From: Amorphophallus konjac
Lineage: Eukaryota > Streptophyta > Magnoliopsida > Alismatales > Araceae
Assembly (NCBI GenBank): GCA_022559845.1
Contig: CM040127.1
Location: forward strand, 29,660,708 to 29,724,707
Length of the DNA stretch: 64,000 bases
Direction: 5' to 3'
Numbering within the stretch: the stretch's first letter is position 1; each line of letters starts with the position of its first letter. Shown here piece by piece: positions 1 to 11,639 of this stretch. Under the pieces are notes generated by a model. It had not been told where the DNA came from. It did no database searches and was given only the letters and a program-made list of their open reading frames with translations. A program made the translations under genes and the position numbers.

Positions 1-1043
1 AGAAGTCAAGAAATGAAGACGAGGAACGTCTAGCAAGTCAAATGACAGGGCTATTTCTGAGAAGTCAAGAAAGAAAGTCAGGAGCGTCCAGGAAGTCAAA
101 CGAGGGGACAATCTCCAAAAAAAATAAAGAAGTGGCCGATACGCCCAGGAAGTCAACACATGACGGGGCTATGTCCAAGAAGTTAAGAAATGTCAAACAT
201 GTGCCAAAAAGTCAAGAGGTGACAGATATGCTCAAGAAGTCAAGACATGACGGAGCTATCTCCGAGAAATCAAGAAAGATCAAATATATACCGAAAAGTC
301 AGAATGACAAGAATGCTCAGGAAGTCAAGACATGACGGGGCTATCTCCAAGAAAGTAAGGAATTACAAGAATATCCCAGAGTTTGGGAAAACTGCAAAAA
401 TACCATGATGGAGGGAAAATTACAAATATAACCCGCCTCAGGCGGGAATGTCATTTATGGACACCAAGGCAACTTAAGAGTCCAATCACAATCAAAAGTG
501 TGATTGTGACCATGAAGCAACTCCGAGACATCGATAATGATCATCTTGACGATCAAACGGTCCTCGTGATAAAATTCAAGCTTAACTCTCCGATCAGGGG
601 ACACGAGTAAATGTAATGATCCAAATGTAGAATGAAGCAAATTCAAAGGCTCTGGTTGCAACTGGATATAATCCTGAAGACCCGATTACACAATCGGGAC
701 CATATGTAAAGGTCTTGAAGGATCGATTGTAATGCAAATTATGTGTTCAAGGAAATGAAGTCTTCCAATTTCTTTGCAAGGCTATGTACCCAGAATGGGC
801 AATCAAACTCATTTATGTCACAACTAAAAGAGGTAAAAGACGTTCTTCGACAGTTAATCAAAGGTGTTCGGACTCGTACCGATGTAAATTAACACCGACT
901 CCGGTCGGTGGGGAAAAGTCCAGTACACGAACCCTAAATTGTCTGATAAACCCAAAAAGCGCGGAATTAACAAATATGTCAAAATATACGACATATTCAT
1001 CCAGCGAAATCGGATGTTCCAAAAACTTTTCCGCGTGTAAACA
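1..1043 (+). repeat. Left LTR of LTR-A, 3' part
   Basis: This is the last 1043 bp of the left LTR, matching 13284-14326. It begins in degenerate gaagtcaag repeats and continues through a set of small inverted repeats: 432-446, CCCGCC-TCA-GGCGGG; 483-506, CAATCACA paired with TGTGATTG; 681-698, CCCGATT paired with AATCGGG; and ACCGAC-tccg-GTCGGT near 895-912. It ends GTGTAAACA next to the primer-binding site. Short open frames here are not conserved in the related LTR at 48846-50078 and are not genes. Confidence 0.93.
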
Positions 1044-1063
1044 GACTGGCACGCCCGGTGGGA
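1044..1063 (+). other. Primer-binding site of LTR-A
   Basis: The sequence right after the left LTR contains TGGCACGCCCGGTGGGAC, a form seen at this position in many plant Tat-type elements, where a tRNA 3' end primes minus-strand DNA synthesis. Its position directly downstream of an LTR ending in CA is seen in the sequence; the exact tRNA was not determined. Confidence 0.7.
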
Positions 1064-3179
1064 CTTTTCCTGCCTTTCATTTCTTTGTCGAAGAATACCT
1101 TGCCTTGACAAAAGTTGTGACTCCTTCACACTCTTGCAAGAAGTTCAAAGGACTCCCACCGTTGAAGCTGTCGCTGGGGGCATCAAGGTTAAGGTTGCCC
1201 GGGGCGTCAAGGTTGAGCGGTCCCTTTCAAAGGCCAAATGTCAACATGTATCTAAAGTTGCTCCTACTAGTTGGGGGGATGCCATTCCAACCGTGGTTGC
1301 TGCCGTTGGGGGCATCAAGGTTAAAACTCCCTGTCAAAGGCCAAATGGCAACACAATACATGTCCAAGTGGCAATTACTAAGAGGGGACAACGCCACCAC
1401 AGTCATGGCCGCCGCTGCTTGATACGTCCAAGTGAAGACTTCCTGTTGAAGACTAAGTGCCAACAAAATTCATATGTTGTTCCTGCTAGCCGGGGGCAAT
1501 GTCGCCGCCCTGGAAGAAAATCTGTTGTGGCTATATCTAAGTCTGGCAAGATTTGTCCTTGACCAAAAGCAAACCAAAGAAAAAGAAGAAGAAGAACGCA
1601 ATTGGCCAGATAAAGGCGAGCCGATCTCATAACAATACTTTGCCGAATACATCAAGCTGAGGCAGAGATGAAAGAAGCCAACGCCTAAGCTTCGCTCTGA
1701 AGCCAAGGCACCGGTGGGAAGTCAAATCCTCGAAGTCTGGGCAAGGGGGCAATCTTATTGCTGTCTACATCAAGTGAAAGGTGACAATGAAAGAAGTTGA
1801 CATCCAAGCCTCACGTAAAAAGTCAAAGCCCTTAAGTCCAGGCGAGGGGGCGATTTCGTGAACCAACTTCTTTTCAAATAAATATGGGTCAACAAGGAGG
1901 AGACTTTGAACAATCTAAACCTTCTAAGGCAACAACTTGAGGCCAGAATTTCAATCCTGGGGGCATGTTTCAATCAATCCCAAAATAGATTTTCCTCTCC
2001 CTCAAGACATGAGATGAGGCAGAAAAGGAAGATGAATAAATAAGAATAGGGAAGAAGGAAGATAAAATTGGTGAAGCATCAAGCTGCCACCTTAGAAATT
2101 CAAGAGGCGTATCTGGCAAAGAAAACTCCAAGAAGAGGTAGGGGCAAAGCACAAAATAATGCTTCGAGTAAAATCTCAGGCGAAACCTCAAGCAAGGTAG
2201 CTCCGACAAGCAATAGCCCGATCAGAAGTCCAAAGCAGAAGGCTCCAAGTCAAGCCTAGGCTAAGCCAGAAAGGCCAGTCCAGGAAGAAGGCTTCAAGCA
2301 AAGCTCTAAGTGAAGACAAAAATAGAAGCCTAAAAAAAAAGATGAAGTAAAACCAATGGCGGAGCCAAGAAGACAGATTTAAGGGGGACCTCTGTCTTTT
2401 CCCTTTCCAAATTTTAACACTCTGTTAGTGGAGTCTGTCCCAAAATCGTCAGTGTTCGAACCTCTTGAGGCTTCAAACATGCCTGCCTGACATCAAGCCA
2501 TCTATGCATAGGATCCAACCCATGCTTTGGTACCAAATCGGTGTTGAACACCAACTCATTTCTTGATCTGCCAAGTTTGGGTATTGTTCCACTTCGGGCT
2601 CTAAGCCATCCTTGGCAATTAAGCTCATTTTCTGGTAACACAAAGCTAGCTTCAGGCCTAAACCTATGCTTGTGGCACCAAACCAATTTTGGCGTCAACC
2701 TTTCTCCTGCTGTCCACAGGGAAGTAAAATTTCCTGCCAAATTTTACCCCAAAAGAAGAAAGAAGGAAAAAAAAAAGGGAAAGTGAAAGGGAGAAAGAAA
2801 GAGAGGAGCACTCTTGGCCCAGCCCCTCCAAGGAAGAAGCTCAAAGCGAAAATTTCATCTCGGGAGGGACGAATTTCACCCAACTCAGTCATCAAACAGT
2901 CTGTCCTCTTGAAATGAAGCGCAAGCTGAGGAGGAGAAAAATAAGAAAGAAGTGTTTGAAGAGAAACTTAAAGAAGCAAAGGTGAATAGACAGTTGCCAT
3001 GGAAATCCCCATAGAAGAAAATCCCTTTGTGAAGAACTACAAAAGAGAGAGAGTAACCCTTCCTTCCACTCAATGAAAAGTACATCTCACCTGGATCATC
3101 ACCTTGTCAAAGCTCAAATCCAGAGTTCAAAAAAAAAGAGAAAAAAAGAGAAAAAAAAAGAAAAAAGGGGGTTTAAAAT

Positions 3180-4252
3180 AGAGGTGCCCCGGCGGACTTA
3201 GCCATTCCCATCACAGGGGTGGTTGAGGGTAAAAAGGCCAAAGAAACCCGACTGAGGTGAAAACCTGAAAGGGCGTCTCAGGCAAAATTGGATAACCCCT
3301 CAGCGTGAAAACCCGAAAGGGCGCGCTAGAAAAAGCTAAAGGGGGCCAACTTCGGCGAAAACCCGAAAGGGCGCTGGGGTTGGTAAAGTGAAAAGAAAAA
3401 AAAGAAAAAAAAAGGGAAAAAAAGAGGAGAAGAAGTAGAAAATATATTTTCAACAATCATCATGAACCAGCATCGTGATTATCCTCCACTTGAAAATCAT
3501 GTCCTATCAAGGAGAACAAATGCATCAAAACCCAAACCGTTGGTTTGAAACCCCTTTCGGGTCGATAACCATCCAAAACGAAACCCAAATCCTTGGTTCA
3601 AACTCCTTCGGGTTAGCCACCATTAAAACCAACTCTTTGGTTACCCAAGCCTTCCTCGGATCACCACAAAAAAGGACACGAAACCCAGATCATTGGTTCG
3701 AAACCCCTTCCGGGTCAGCAACCACAAAATAAAACCAAATTTTTGTTGCCCAAACCTTTCGAGTCAAGAAAAAAAAGAGAGAAACCCAAAGTCATGGTGT
3801 CCAAACCCCTTCTCGGTCAGTTACCATTCCAAAACCCAAAAACTTCATCGTCAATCCCTTTTTCATTGGCCCCACATCTTCCTTATGGTGGAGGGTCAAT
3901 GGAAATTCAGACACTTTGTCCCAACGACAAGGTCAAGCAACAACAACACCAGAAGCAGCTACAACGACAAGGTCAAGCAACAATGCCACCAGAAACAACA
4001 ACAACAAAAAAGAAAAAAAAGGAAAGAAAAAATGGGGCTTAAAATTGAGGTGTCCCGACGGACTTGGGCATCCAACTTGTTGGTTGCCTAAGGGTAAAAA
4101 GGTCATAAAACCCGGCTGGAGTGAAAACCCGAAAGGGCGCTTCAGGCAAAAATGGGTAACCCCTCAGTGTGAAAACCCGAAAGGGCGCACTGGAAAAAGC
4201 TAAAGGGGGCCAGCTTCGGCGAAAACCCGAAAGGGCGGTGGAGCTGGTAATG
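3180..4252. repeat. Two copies of a module with CCCGAAAGGG mini-hairpins
   Basis: About 205 bp at 3180-3385 is repeated at about 4040-4252. Each copy has three 'gaaaacccgaaagggcg'-type blocks (near 3262, 3312, 3361 and near 4125, 4175, 4223). CCC-GAAA-GGG would form a stem closed by a GNRA-type tetraloop in RNA. The first block of the first copy reads CCTGAAAGGG. The copies differ by scattered substitutions, so the duplication is not recent. Confidence 0.75.
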
Positions 4253-4751
4253 TGAAAAAAAAAAAGAAGAAGAAAAAAAAAGAGAAAAGAAGAAGAAAGT
4301 AGGAACGCATCATCGTTATGGACTACCATCTCAAACATCCTTTGTCCGATGGTTTTGTCCCACTGTGGCGAGCACATTATCAAACCATCAAATCACAAGT
4401 TCCCGAAAAGCTCACACAAATTTCAACTCTTGGCTTCCAAATCACAAAAGTCAGCCAAACCCTCAGTGCAATCCTCAACTTCCAAATCACGAAGGATAGC
4501 CAACTCCAACTCCATTTCTTGGTCTTCAAACCGCACAAGTCAACTAAGTTTCAAAACCCAAAGGTCAACCAAAATCCAAACTCAAATCCCAAACTCCGTT
4601 GGCCCTCAGACCATCAAGTCACCCACAGTAAATTCTAAACCCCAATTCTAATCTTTGGCTTCCAAATCACAAAGGTTAGTCAACCCCAATTCTAGTCTTT
4701 GTCCTCACCTTAACTTCTAATGCTTGACTTCTACGCCACGGAGGTCGCTAC

Positions 4752-4906
4752 GAGAGAAAGGAAAATAAGAAAAAAAAAGAAGAAAAAAAAAAGAGAGAAG
4801 AAAAAAATGAGAGAAAAAAAAAGAAGAAAGAAAAAGGAAAAGAAGAGAAGAGAAAAAAAAGAGGGAAAAGATGAAAAAAAAAAGAAAAAAAAAAGAAGAA
4901 AAAGAA
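4752..4906 (+). repeat. Purine-only tract (GA/A-rich)
   Basis: About 150 bp consist almost only of A and G on the plus strand. Similar tracts recur throughout LTR-A, at about 8187-8330 and 10190-10305, and inside the LTRs next to the hairpin arrays. Lysine/glutamate-rich frames through them are compositional. Confidence 0.9.
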
Positions 4907-5010
4907 TTATTGTTATTCATCACCATGAGTCGTCACCATTGACGCCTCTTTTTCTTATGATTTTGTCCCCATTCGGGGAAGCATGTCTCAACACTAAATT
5001 CCAATTGTAG

Positions 5011-5600
5011 TGTTGGCATTCATGTCCGTTTTGGGCGGTCAACCCTACTCAAATTTCAAAGTCTGGTTTTGACCTGCAAGTCCTTTTGGACCGTCAATTC
5101 CACTAAATTTCTATTGTAGTGTTGGCATTCATGTCCGTTTTGGGCCGTCAACCCTACTTAAACTCTAAATTTTTGGTTTTGACATGCAAGTCATTTTGGA
5201 CCGTCAATTCCACGAAATTTCTATGGTAGTGTTGGCATTCATGTCCGTTTGGGCCGTCAACCCTACTTAAGTCACAATTTTTGGTTTTGGCCCGCAAGTC
5301 CTTTCGGACCGTCAATTCCACTAAATTTTTATAGTAGTGTTGGCATTCATGTCCGTTTGGGCCGTCAACCCTACTTAAATAACAATTCTTGGTTTTGACC
5401 CGCAAGTCCTTTTGGACCGTCAATTCCACTAAATTTTTATAGTAGTGTTGGCATTCATGTCCGTTTTGGGCCGTCAACCCTACTTAAACTTCAAACTCTT
5501 GGTTTTGACCCGCAAGTCCTCTTTGGACCGTCAATTCCACCAAATTTCAATTTTTGGTCTTGACCTACAAGTCCTTATTGGGCCGTCAATTCCAAAAATT
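5011..5600. repeat. Tandem repeat, 108-110 bp period
   Basis: The phrase 'tgttggcattcatgtccg' starts at 5011, 5120, 5230, 5338 and 5446, giving five full units and a partial sixth. Each unit also holds 'gcaagtcctttnggaccgtcaattccac' and a 'gggccgtcaaccctac' block. The minus-strand open frame across it, with a repeated HECQHYYKNLVELTV motif, follows the period and is not considered a gene. Confidence 0.9.
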
Positions 5601-5849
5601 CTCAAGTTTTGGTGTTTATTCACAGATATCCTTTCGGGACTGTCAACGCAAAAGACCACCCCAAATTCTCAAATTTTCAAATGATGAAGAAGCCGACCCT
5701 ATCACCTTCGAGGTCAACACAATTGATGAAGACGGTCTCACTGAGAAAGAGGAATAAGATTAGCGTGAGCCGAAAAAATAAAGAATGGTTGCCTCTCTTC
5801 AGATCGAGCTCAAAGGGATCAGCCGCTGCGAAGGGCAACATCATATCAG

Positions 5850-7081
5850 TTGGTAGGAAATCAATTATATAGGCTGGTGCATGAAAAGGACAAGCCTATC
5901 CTCTTACGTTGCCTCTCGCCGAAGGAAGCCAAGATGGTCATGCACGAGGTCCACCCAGGGTTCTGTGGTGCCCATCAAGTCGGGGACAAAATGAAGAGCA
6001 ATATAAAACTTAAGGGTTTCCACTGGCCCACCATGTATACGGATTACAACCGATACGCCCGCACGTCATCAGTGCCAAGCTTTCGGCCCAGTGCCAAGAA
6101 GACTCCCGAGCTCGTTGCACACCATGGCTCCTATATGGCCCTTTACAGAATAGAGAATGGATATCGTGAGACCCTTTCCACCATCCACAAGAGGCTACAA
6201 ATTCATCCTAACCGCTACAAATTACTTCTCCAGGTGGGCCGAAGCTATCCCTCTGCAGGAGGTCACGAGAGAGGCAATCGCCCAATTTGTCAAGTACCAT
6301 ATTTTATACCGATTCGGCACCCCCTGTCGAATCATGTCAGATAATGGCACTCCTTTCAAAAATAAGACCATTTACCAGTTGACAGCAGAGTTTCATATCG
6401 ACTGGAGAACGTCAACGGTCTACAATCCCCAAGCCAATGAATTGGCCGAAGCATTTAACAAGACCCTCTCCAAGCTCTTGGCCAAGATCGTCGAAAGCCG
6501 CAAAAGGGACTGGGGTGAGAAAATACACGAAGCTCTCTGGGCATACCAAACTGTCTACAAGGCTCCCACCGGCTGTTCCACTTTCTTATGGCGCGAAGGC
6601 TATAGTATCAATTGAAATTGAAATGTCGTCCTACCGGGTCGCCGTGCACACTGGCCTACAGACTCAAGTGCAAGATGAAATAGAAAGAAGACTTGAAGAG
6701 CTTTCTAGCGTGCAAGGTAAAAGGGTGGAAGCCTACAAACATCTTCAGCTATACCAAGCCCGAATGACTCAAGCCTATGATGAGCTGGTAAAGTAAAGGG
6801 CGTTCAAAAAAAGAAAAAGAAAAAAAGAAAAGTGACGTCGTCATGGTCAAAAAGAAAGGGAAGTCATGGTTGGCAAACCCAGCGACAAATTACAACCTAA
6901 TTGGCGTGGGCCCTATGTTGTCACAAGGGTCTACGAAGGAAGCACATTTACAATCGTTGATCACAAAGGAGAAATGCCATTCCTGCCACCGAATGGGAAG
7001 CATTTAAAGCTATATTATGCTCCCGAGCATGAGTTCCAGCAACAATCTGCACAAGACTTGCCCTCCTCCTCAGGGGAGTAA
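5850..7081 (+). pseudogene. Ty3/gypsy integrase, broken
   Basis: The protein joined viral-type cDNA ends to host DNA. Visible in order are part of the HHCC zinc-binding region (HEVHPGFCGAHQVGDKM at about 5942-5992, then HQCQAFG in another frame near 6064), a core starting MDIVRPF at about 6157, and SDNGTPF at about 6337. The third acidic residue lies in NELAEAFNK at about 6436; counting gives 35 residues between the second D and this E, so the DD35E spacing survives. A C-terminal WRGPYVV motif (GPY/F-type) lies near 6901-6921. Breaks are a frameshift near 6060, a stop just before MDIV, a frameshift near 6590 and a stop at about 6794. A purine tract (6803-6832) separates the core from the GPY/F part. 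The first zinc-finger Cys is Arg. Confidence 0.85.
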
Positions 7082-7159
7082 GGAAGGGTAGGGGAGTTAC
7101 CCTCCCAAAGAAAACCCAAAAGTCATGATTGCTCTGAACAGTTCTTGTTCACGTCCCAC

Positions 7160-8110
7160 CGTGCTAAATCCCAAAGTTTGGTTTTCCAACTTCCTTGGTT
7201 AGCCCCAAATCCTAAATCTTCGGCCTCCCAACCTAGTTGGTCGGCCCCAAATCCAAAGTTTTTTGGCTTTCCGATTTCATTGGTTAGCCCCAAATCTCAA
7301 AGATTGGCTTTCCAACTTCCTTAGTTAGCCCCAAGTCCTAAATCTTCGGCCTCCCAACCTAGTTGGTCGGCCCCAAATTCTAAATTCCAAATTTCGGCTT
7401 TCCAATTTCATTGGTTAGCCCCAAATCCCAAAGTTTGGCTTTCCATCTTCCTTGGTTAGCCCCAAATCCTAAATCTTCGGCCTCCCAACCTAGTTGGTCG
7501 GTCTCAAATTCCAAATTCCAAATTTCGGCTTTCCAATTTCATTGGTTAGCCCCCAAAATTTCAAATTCCAAGTTTCGGCTTTCCAATTTCATTGGTTAGC
7601 CGCCAAATCCCAAATTCCAAGTTTCGGCTTTCCAATTCTATGGGTTAGCCGCCAAATCTCAAATTCCAAGTTTCGGCTTTCCAATTTCATTGGTTGGCCC
7701 CAAATTCCAAATTCCGGCTTTCCAATTTCATTGGTTGGCCCTAAAATTCCAAATCCCAGATTGGCTTTCCAATTTCTTTGGTCAGCCCCAAATCCAAAAA
7801 TCAGCTTTCCAATTTCGTTTGGTCAGCCCCAAATCTTCAAATTTTCGGCTTCTCAACATCGTTGGTCAACCTCAAATCACAAGTTTTCGGCTTCCCAACG
7901 TCGTTTAGTTAGCCCCAAATAAAGTTCCGGATTTTCCGAACCCCGTTTGGTTAGCCCCAAATCCTAAGTTCCGGCTCTCCTAAACCATTTTTTGGTCAGC
8001 CTCACATCCAAACTTTTGGCTCCTAAATCGTTTTTTGGTCAGCCTTAAAATCCGATACTCAAATTTCCGAATTCTGCTTTTGGCCCTTAAACCGTTAGAG
8101 GTCGGCCAAG
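7160..8110. repeat. Tandem repeat, about 50-60 bp units
   Basis: Roughly 17 degenerate units built on 'ttcggctttccaatttcattggttagccccaaatcc' follow the integrase remnant. Unit length varies and the array decays toward the right end. Open frames here merely echo the period, with repeated FQFHWLAP-like words. Confidence 0.85.
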
Positions 8111-8186
8111 TCATCACCTCACAGTTACTCTCTCTTGCAAGGTGCAACATCTAATTTCAAGCTCCGGAGGGTTGACTACCCTTGTT

Positions 8187-8330
8187 CAAAAAAAAGGGGG
8201 AAGAGAAAAGAAAAAAAAGAAGAGAAGAAAAAAAGAAAAAAAAAGAGAGAAAAAAAGTAGAAAAAAAAAGAAGAAAAAAAAAAGAGAGAAAGAGAGAGAG
8301 AAAAGGAGAAAGGAAGGGAAAGATTTGGCA
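8187..8330 (+). repeat. Purine-only tract
   Basis: About 140 bp of nearly uninterrupted A/G on the plus strand, of the same type as the tract at 4752-4906. Confidence 0.9.
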
Positions 8331-10800
8331 CGACCACATTTAGCATTTTCTGCTCTTGTCCCACCGACACCACAAGTGTTCCAAAACAAAAATCCAATGG
8401 AACCACTTGCAAAAATGGGTAAGAACGTCCCTGCAGTGCCAACATCTACACTTAGAGGTGACTCATCCACCGAAGACTAAAAGAGAAAAAATCTTCAACT
8501 ACTGAATTTTCATGCTGGGGCAATCGCCAACATAGACCCCTTCAAAGGAGCCTCTCCATTTAGCAAGCTGGCAAGTGCATCAAACTTCCACGACGAAGCT
8601 GCATTCTTAACTCCCTTCGGTGTCTCGGGAGACTTCGCCAAAGAAGGCCCTTCCAACGAAAAAAAGAGGAAGAAAAGAGAATGACTACAAATCCAATGAA
8701 AGGAGTGGATTCTATGTTAATCATGAAATCATGCTGGGTGTCGGAGGCAATCCCTCAAGGTGACTGCAAATAAATAAAAGAATGCACAACATGAGTCTCG
8801 AGACAAGTCCTCGGGATAACTACAAGCAAATGAAAGGATGCAGATCAAGTGCAAAGCTTAACACCTCCTGGGTGCATCTTGTTCTAGCTTTGCTTCGCAA
8901 AGTCGCCTTGTATAACTCTAGTGGAAGGAAAATACTCCTAATGAAGTGAAGTCCACAAAGCACAGGATTGCATCTGTGAGAGCATTAGGTCACTCAAATT
9001 TGAAGCTGTGGAAGCTCTAAAATTCTCCCAATACATGGACCCGATGTGGCAGCCCAGAAGCAGCTTGCAAGGCAAAAAGGGAAAATCACCAGTATATAAG
9101 AAATCTCAAGTTTTACCAGCAAAGCTGATGTGGAAATTAAAGATTGGAATATTGATTTCCGTACCCTGACATGATAAGCAACAATAAATGCTTACCCAGT
9201 GAGTCCTCTGGCTCAAGAGAAGCATGTAAGGCTGGGCTTCGGGTAAAGTCAGAAAGGCAGGGCCCAACCAAAGAACTCCAAATCAAGCTCTAGACAACCT
9301 CCAAAAGGTGACATTAAGCGAGAGCAATCCAAGTCCAACTCCAGGCGAAGCCAAAAAGTGCGAGACCAAGGCGGAATCCCCCAGTTAAGTCCAGACAGAT
9401 CAAGGAACAAGCATGCAAGAAGCCCGAAGCAGTATCAACGTCTCAAAACTTTGGTCCTTAATGACCGAGTTCCAAGAACCGTCGCCCGAAATAATCAAGC
9501 AAGCATTCAATGTCACCCGCCAAATACATAAAGGAGAGGCTGACTAGGTCAAGATGGTCTCAAAGAAGCATGGTCACCTTAAACCCCACAAAAAATCTCG
9601 ATTGAACAACACCAATCTGGAGGCACCTCCCAACAATCTGCAAAAGGCAGAAACTCCTCCTCCGATTGAACTGGCGTAAGCTAGAAGGCATGATAAGGAC
9701 GAGAAAAAGGATTTAAAAAGAAGAATGATGAGGGAAGTATCCTCTTTAGTGTGGCTATGATGCTAGAGTGTCCCACCCTACCGGGGAATGCCAAGAAATC
9801 CAAGATTGCATTGAAACCATTAAGAGGAAGAGATCGATGCCCAAAGAACCTGCGTGAAACAGAGAAACCGCAGATGGGCAACCGAAAAGCTATTAAGTCA
9901 AAGACGCCTCGCAGAAATACTGTACAAGGAAGATCTTGTCTTCTACGAGCTAGAATGGCCAATGCTTCAACTTAAATCCCTTGTCGACCCGAAAGTCCAG
10001 GCCGACAATCATATTGAGCAAGGCACCAAGCAATGCTTGAGACAGATTCTCGGGCAAAGAAAAAGAAAGGGAGAGAGTCCTCATAGCAAGATTCCCGATT
10101 TAGTCTTGGATAAAGCCAGAAAAGACAAAGCTCAAGAGAAAAATGCTAGACCAGGTTATGGACGAAGAACAAGAGAATTTCCGTCACACAAAAAAGAAAA
10201 AAAAAAGAAAAGAGAAGGAAAAAAAAAAGAAGAAAGAAAGGAACAGCGAAAAAAAAAACAAGAGGAAGAAGAAGGAAAGAAAGAAAGAAAGAAGAAAAAA
10301 AAAACCCTGCTACTTTTGTTGGCGCATTTTGCGGTTCTTCAATGAAACTCAGCCTCAGATCGACTTGGTGGAGTGGGTCCATGTCACTTCTCTGAAGTGG
10401 TGTGCGCTCTCCTGAGTTTCCTCCTAGAGATTACTGAGTCGAGAAATATCCAATTCACCCAAGCCGAAGGAAGAAGTCAGATGGCCCGGCGTAGAGCACG
10501 TGATAGTACCAAACGTCGGTCCAAACTCAAATGTCAAACTTTGCGTAGAATTGGTGATAAGACCCAGCAATAATGGATCTCTAGAGCAATAATGGATCTC
10601 TAGAGCAATGTATAATGTCTTTGAGCTCCACTCAGGACTGTCGCCACTTTCAACTGAATTCTCTATCATGTTATCAGGACTCATGGGAAAAGAACAAATC
10701 CAAAAATATTCTCCGCCTTGTCATGAAGACTGAGGATAGCAACGGAAGTGCCAAAATGCACGGGTCGCCCGCCGTCACCTTCGGTTCCGACAGACATCCC
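8331..10800 (+). other. Non-coding 3' interior of LTR-A
   Basis: I see no recognisable protein domain here. It includes another purine tract at about 10190-10305. A short stretch near 10318-10425, around 'cttggtggagtgggtcc' and 'gaagtggtgtgcgctctcctgagtt', resembles the LTR sequence at 12947-13020, suggesting an old internal duplication of LTR sequence. The open frames at 9681-10415 appear to be chance. Confidence 0.65.
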
Positions 10801-10812
10801 GTGGGGGGCATT
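10801..10812 (+). other. Polypurine tract of LTR-A
   Basis: The purine-rich gtggggggca with two trailing T lies immediately before the right LTR start, where plus-strand synthesis is primed in LTR elements. Confidence 0.75.
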
Positions 10813-10915
10813 TGTTGAACCCGAAAAATTATACAAAAAAGGGGGTTCCCCCCTTCATTTTCTGCTGCAGATACAAAGAAAATAAAAAGAAAAGAAGAAG
10901 AAAGGAAGGAATGTG

Positions 10916-11478
10916 AACCCCCTCCGGTACTGTACCAGAGGGGGGGTTCCCCTCCTTCATTTCCTACTGCTGCAGGGAAGAAAAAAAAGGAAGAAAGAGA
11001 AAAGAAAAAAGAAAAAAGAATGTGAGGAGGTTTGACCCCCTCCGGTACATGCACCGGAGGGGGGACCCCCTCCGCCCCTCTTTCTTCTCTCCGGTAATGA
11101 CAAACCGGAGGGGGGGACCCCCTCCGGTCCTTTGCAACATAAAAAAAAAAAAAATAGAAGAGGGAAGGGGGAAATACCCCCTCCGGTACATGAACCGGAG
11201 GGACTCCCTCCGGTCCCAAGCAAACCGGAGGGGAACCCCCTCCGGTACATGCACCGGAGGGACCCCCCCTCCGGTTCCAGTCAAACCGGAGGGGAACCCC
11301 CTCCGGTACATGCACCGGAGGGGGAACCCCCTCCGGTCCCAAGCAAACCAGAGGGGGAACCCCCTCCGGTACATGCACCGGAGGGACCCCTCCGGTTCCA
11401 GTCAAACCGGAGGGGAACCCCCTCCGGTACATGCACCGGAGGGGGAACCCCCTCCGGTCACTGTACCACCGGAGGGGG
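10916..11478. repeat. GC-rich hairpin array in U3 of LTR-A
   Basis: About ten palindromes stand side by side. The main one is CCCCTCCGGT, a 6-nt loop (acatgc), then ACCGGAGGGG, a perfect 10-bp stem. It alternates with a version whose loop is about 9 nt (tcccaagca, or ttccagtca). The spacers are only a few bases. More single copies of CCACCGGAGGGG follow at about 11572-11640. The array ends about 170 bp before the first TATA box. Because it is palindromic and periodic it stays open in several frames on both strands, producing Arg/Gly/Pro-rich frames that are not genes. Confidence 0.92.
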
Positions 11479-11639
11479 GGGGGGTTTCCCCTCCATTTTC
11501 TGCGGAAAGAAAGAAAACAGTAAAAAAATTAAAAAGGAAGGGAGGGGAAGAGTCATCTTGTCCCTTGGACTTCCACCGGAGGGGAGTGTTTCCACCGGAG
11601 GGGGGTGTTTCCACCGGAGCCACCTAGCCTCCGGTCCAC

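Larger units (their letters stand above)
1064..5820 (+). other. Degenerate interior of LTR-A without recognisable genes
   Basis: This stretch would normally carry gag and the first part of pol, but I could not recognise capsid, zinc knuckle, protease or reverse transcriptase motifs in any frame. It is built from simple material: gggggcatcaaggtta repeats near 1170-1330, purine-only tracts (about 2750-2815, 3128-3170, 3388-3440, 3995-4035, 4255-4305), units alternating 'ttggttcgaaacc' with 'ttcgggt' at about 3520-3860, and a duplicated CCCGAAAGGG module. The 1134-1562 and 3475-4203 open frames look like chance products of these repeats. Confidence 0.7.

Noticed and set aside
42..335. 97-residue frame repeated exactly at 13325-13618
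   Set aside because: Identity reflects young LTR pairs. In LTR-A2 the same repeats do not keep the frame.
1134..1562. Possible gag of LTR-A
   Set aside because: Short, repeat-driven (GGIKVK words), no capsid or zinc knuckle, and no continuation.
5154..5477. Minus-strand frame with repeated HECQHYYKNLVELTV, looking like a repeat protein
   Set aside because: Its period equals the 108-110 bp tandem repeat (36 residues); the related units do not stay open.
10143..10415. Lys/Glu-rich frames near 10.1-10.4 kb
   Set aside because: Translation of a purine-only tract.
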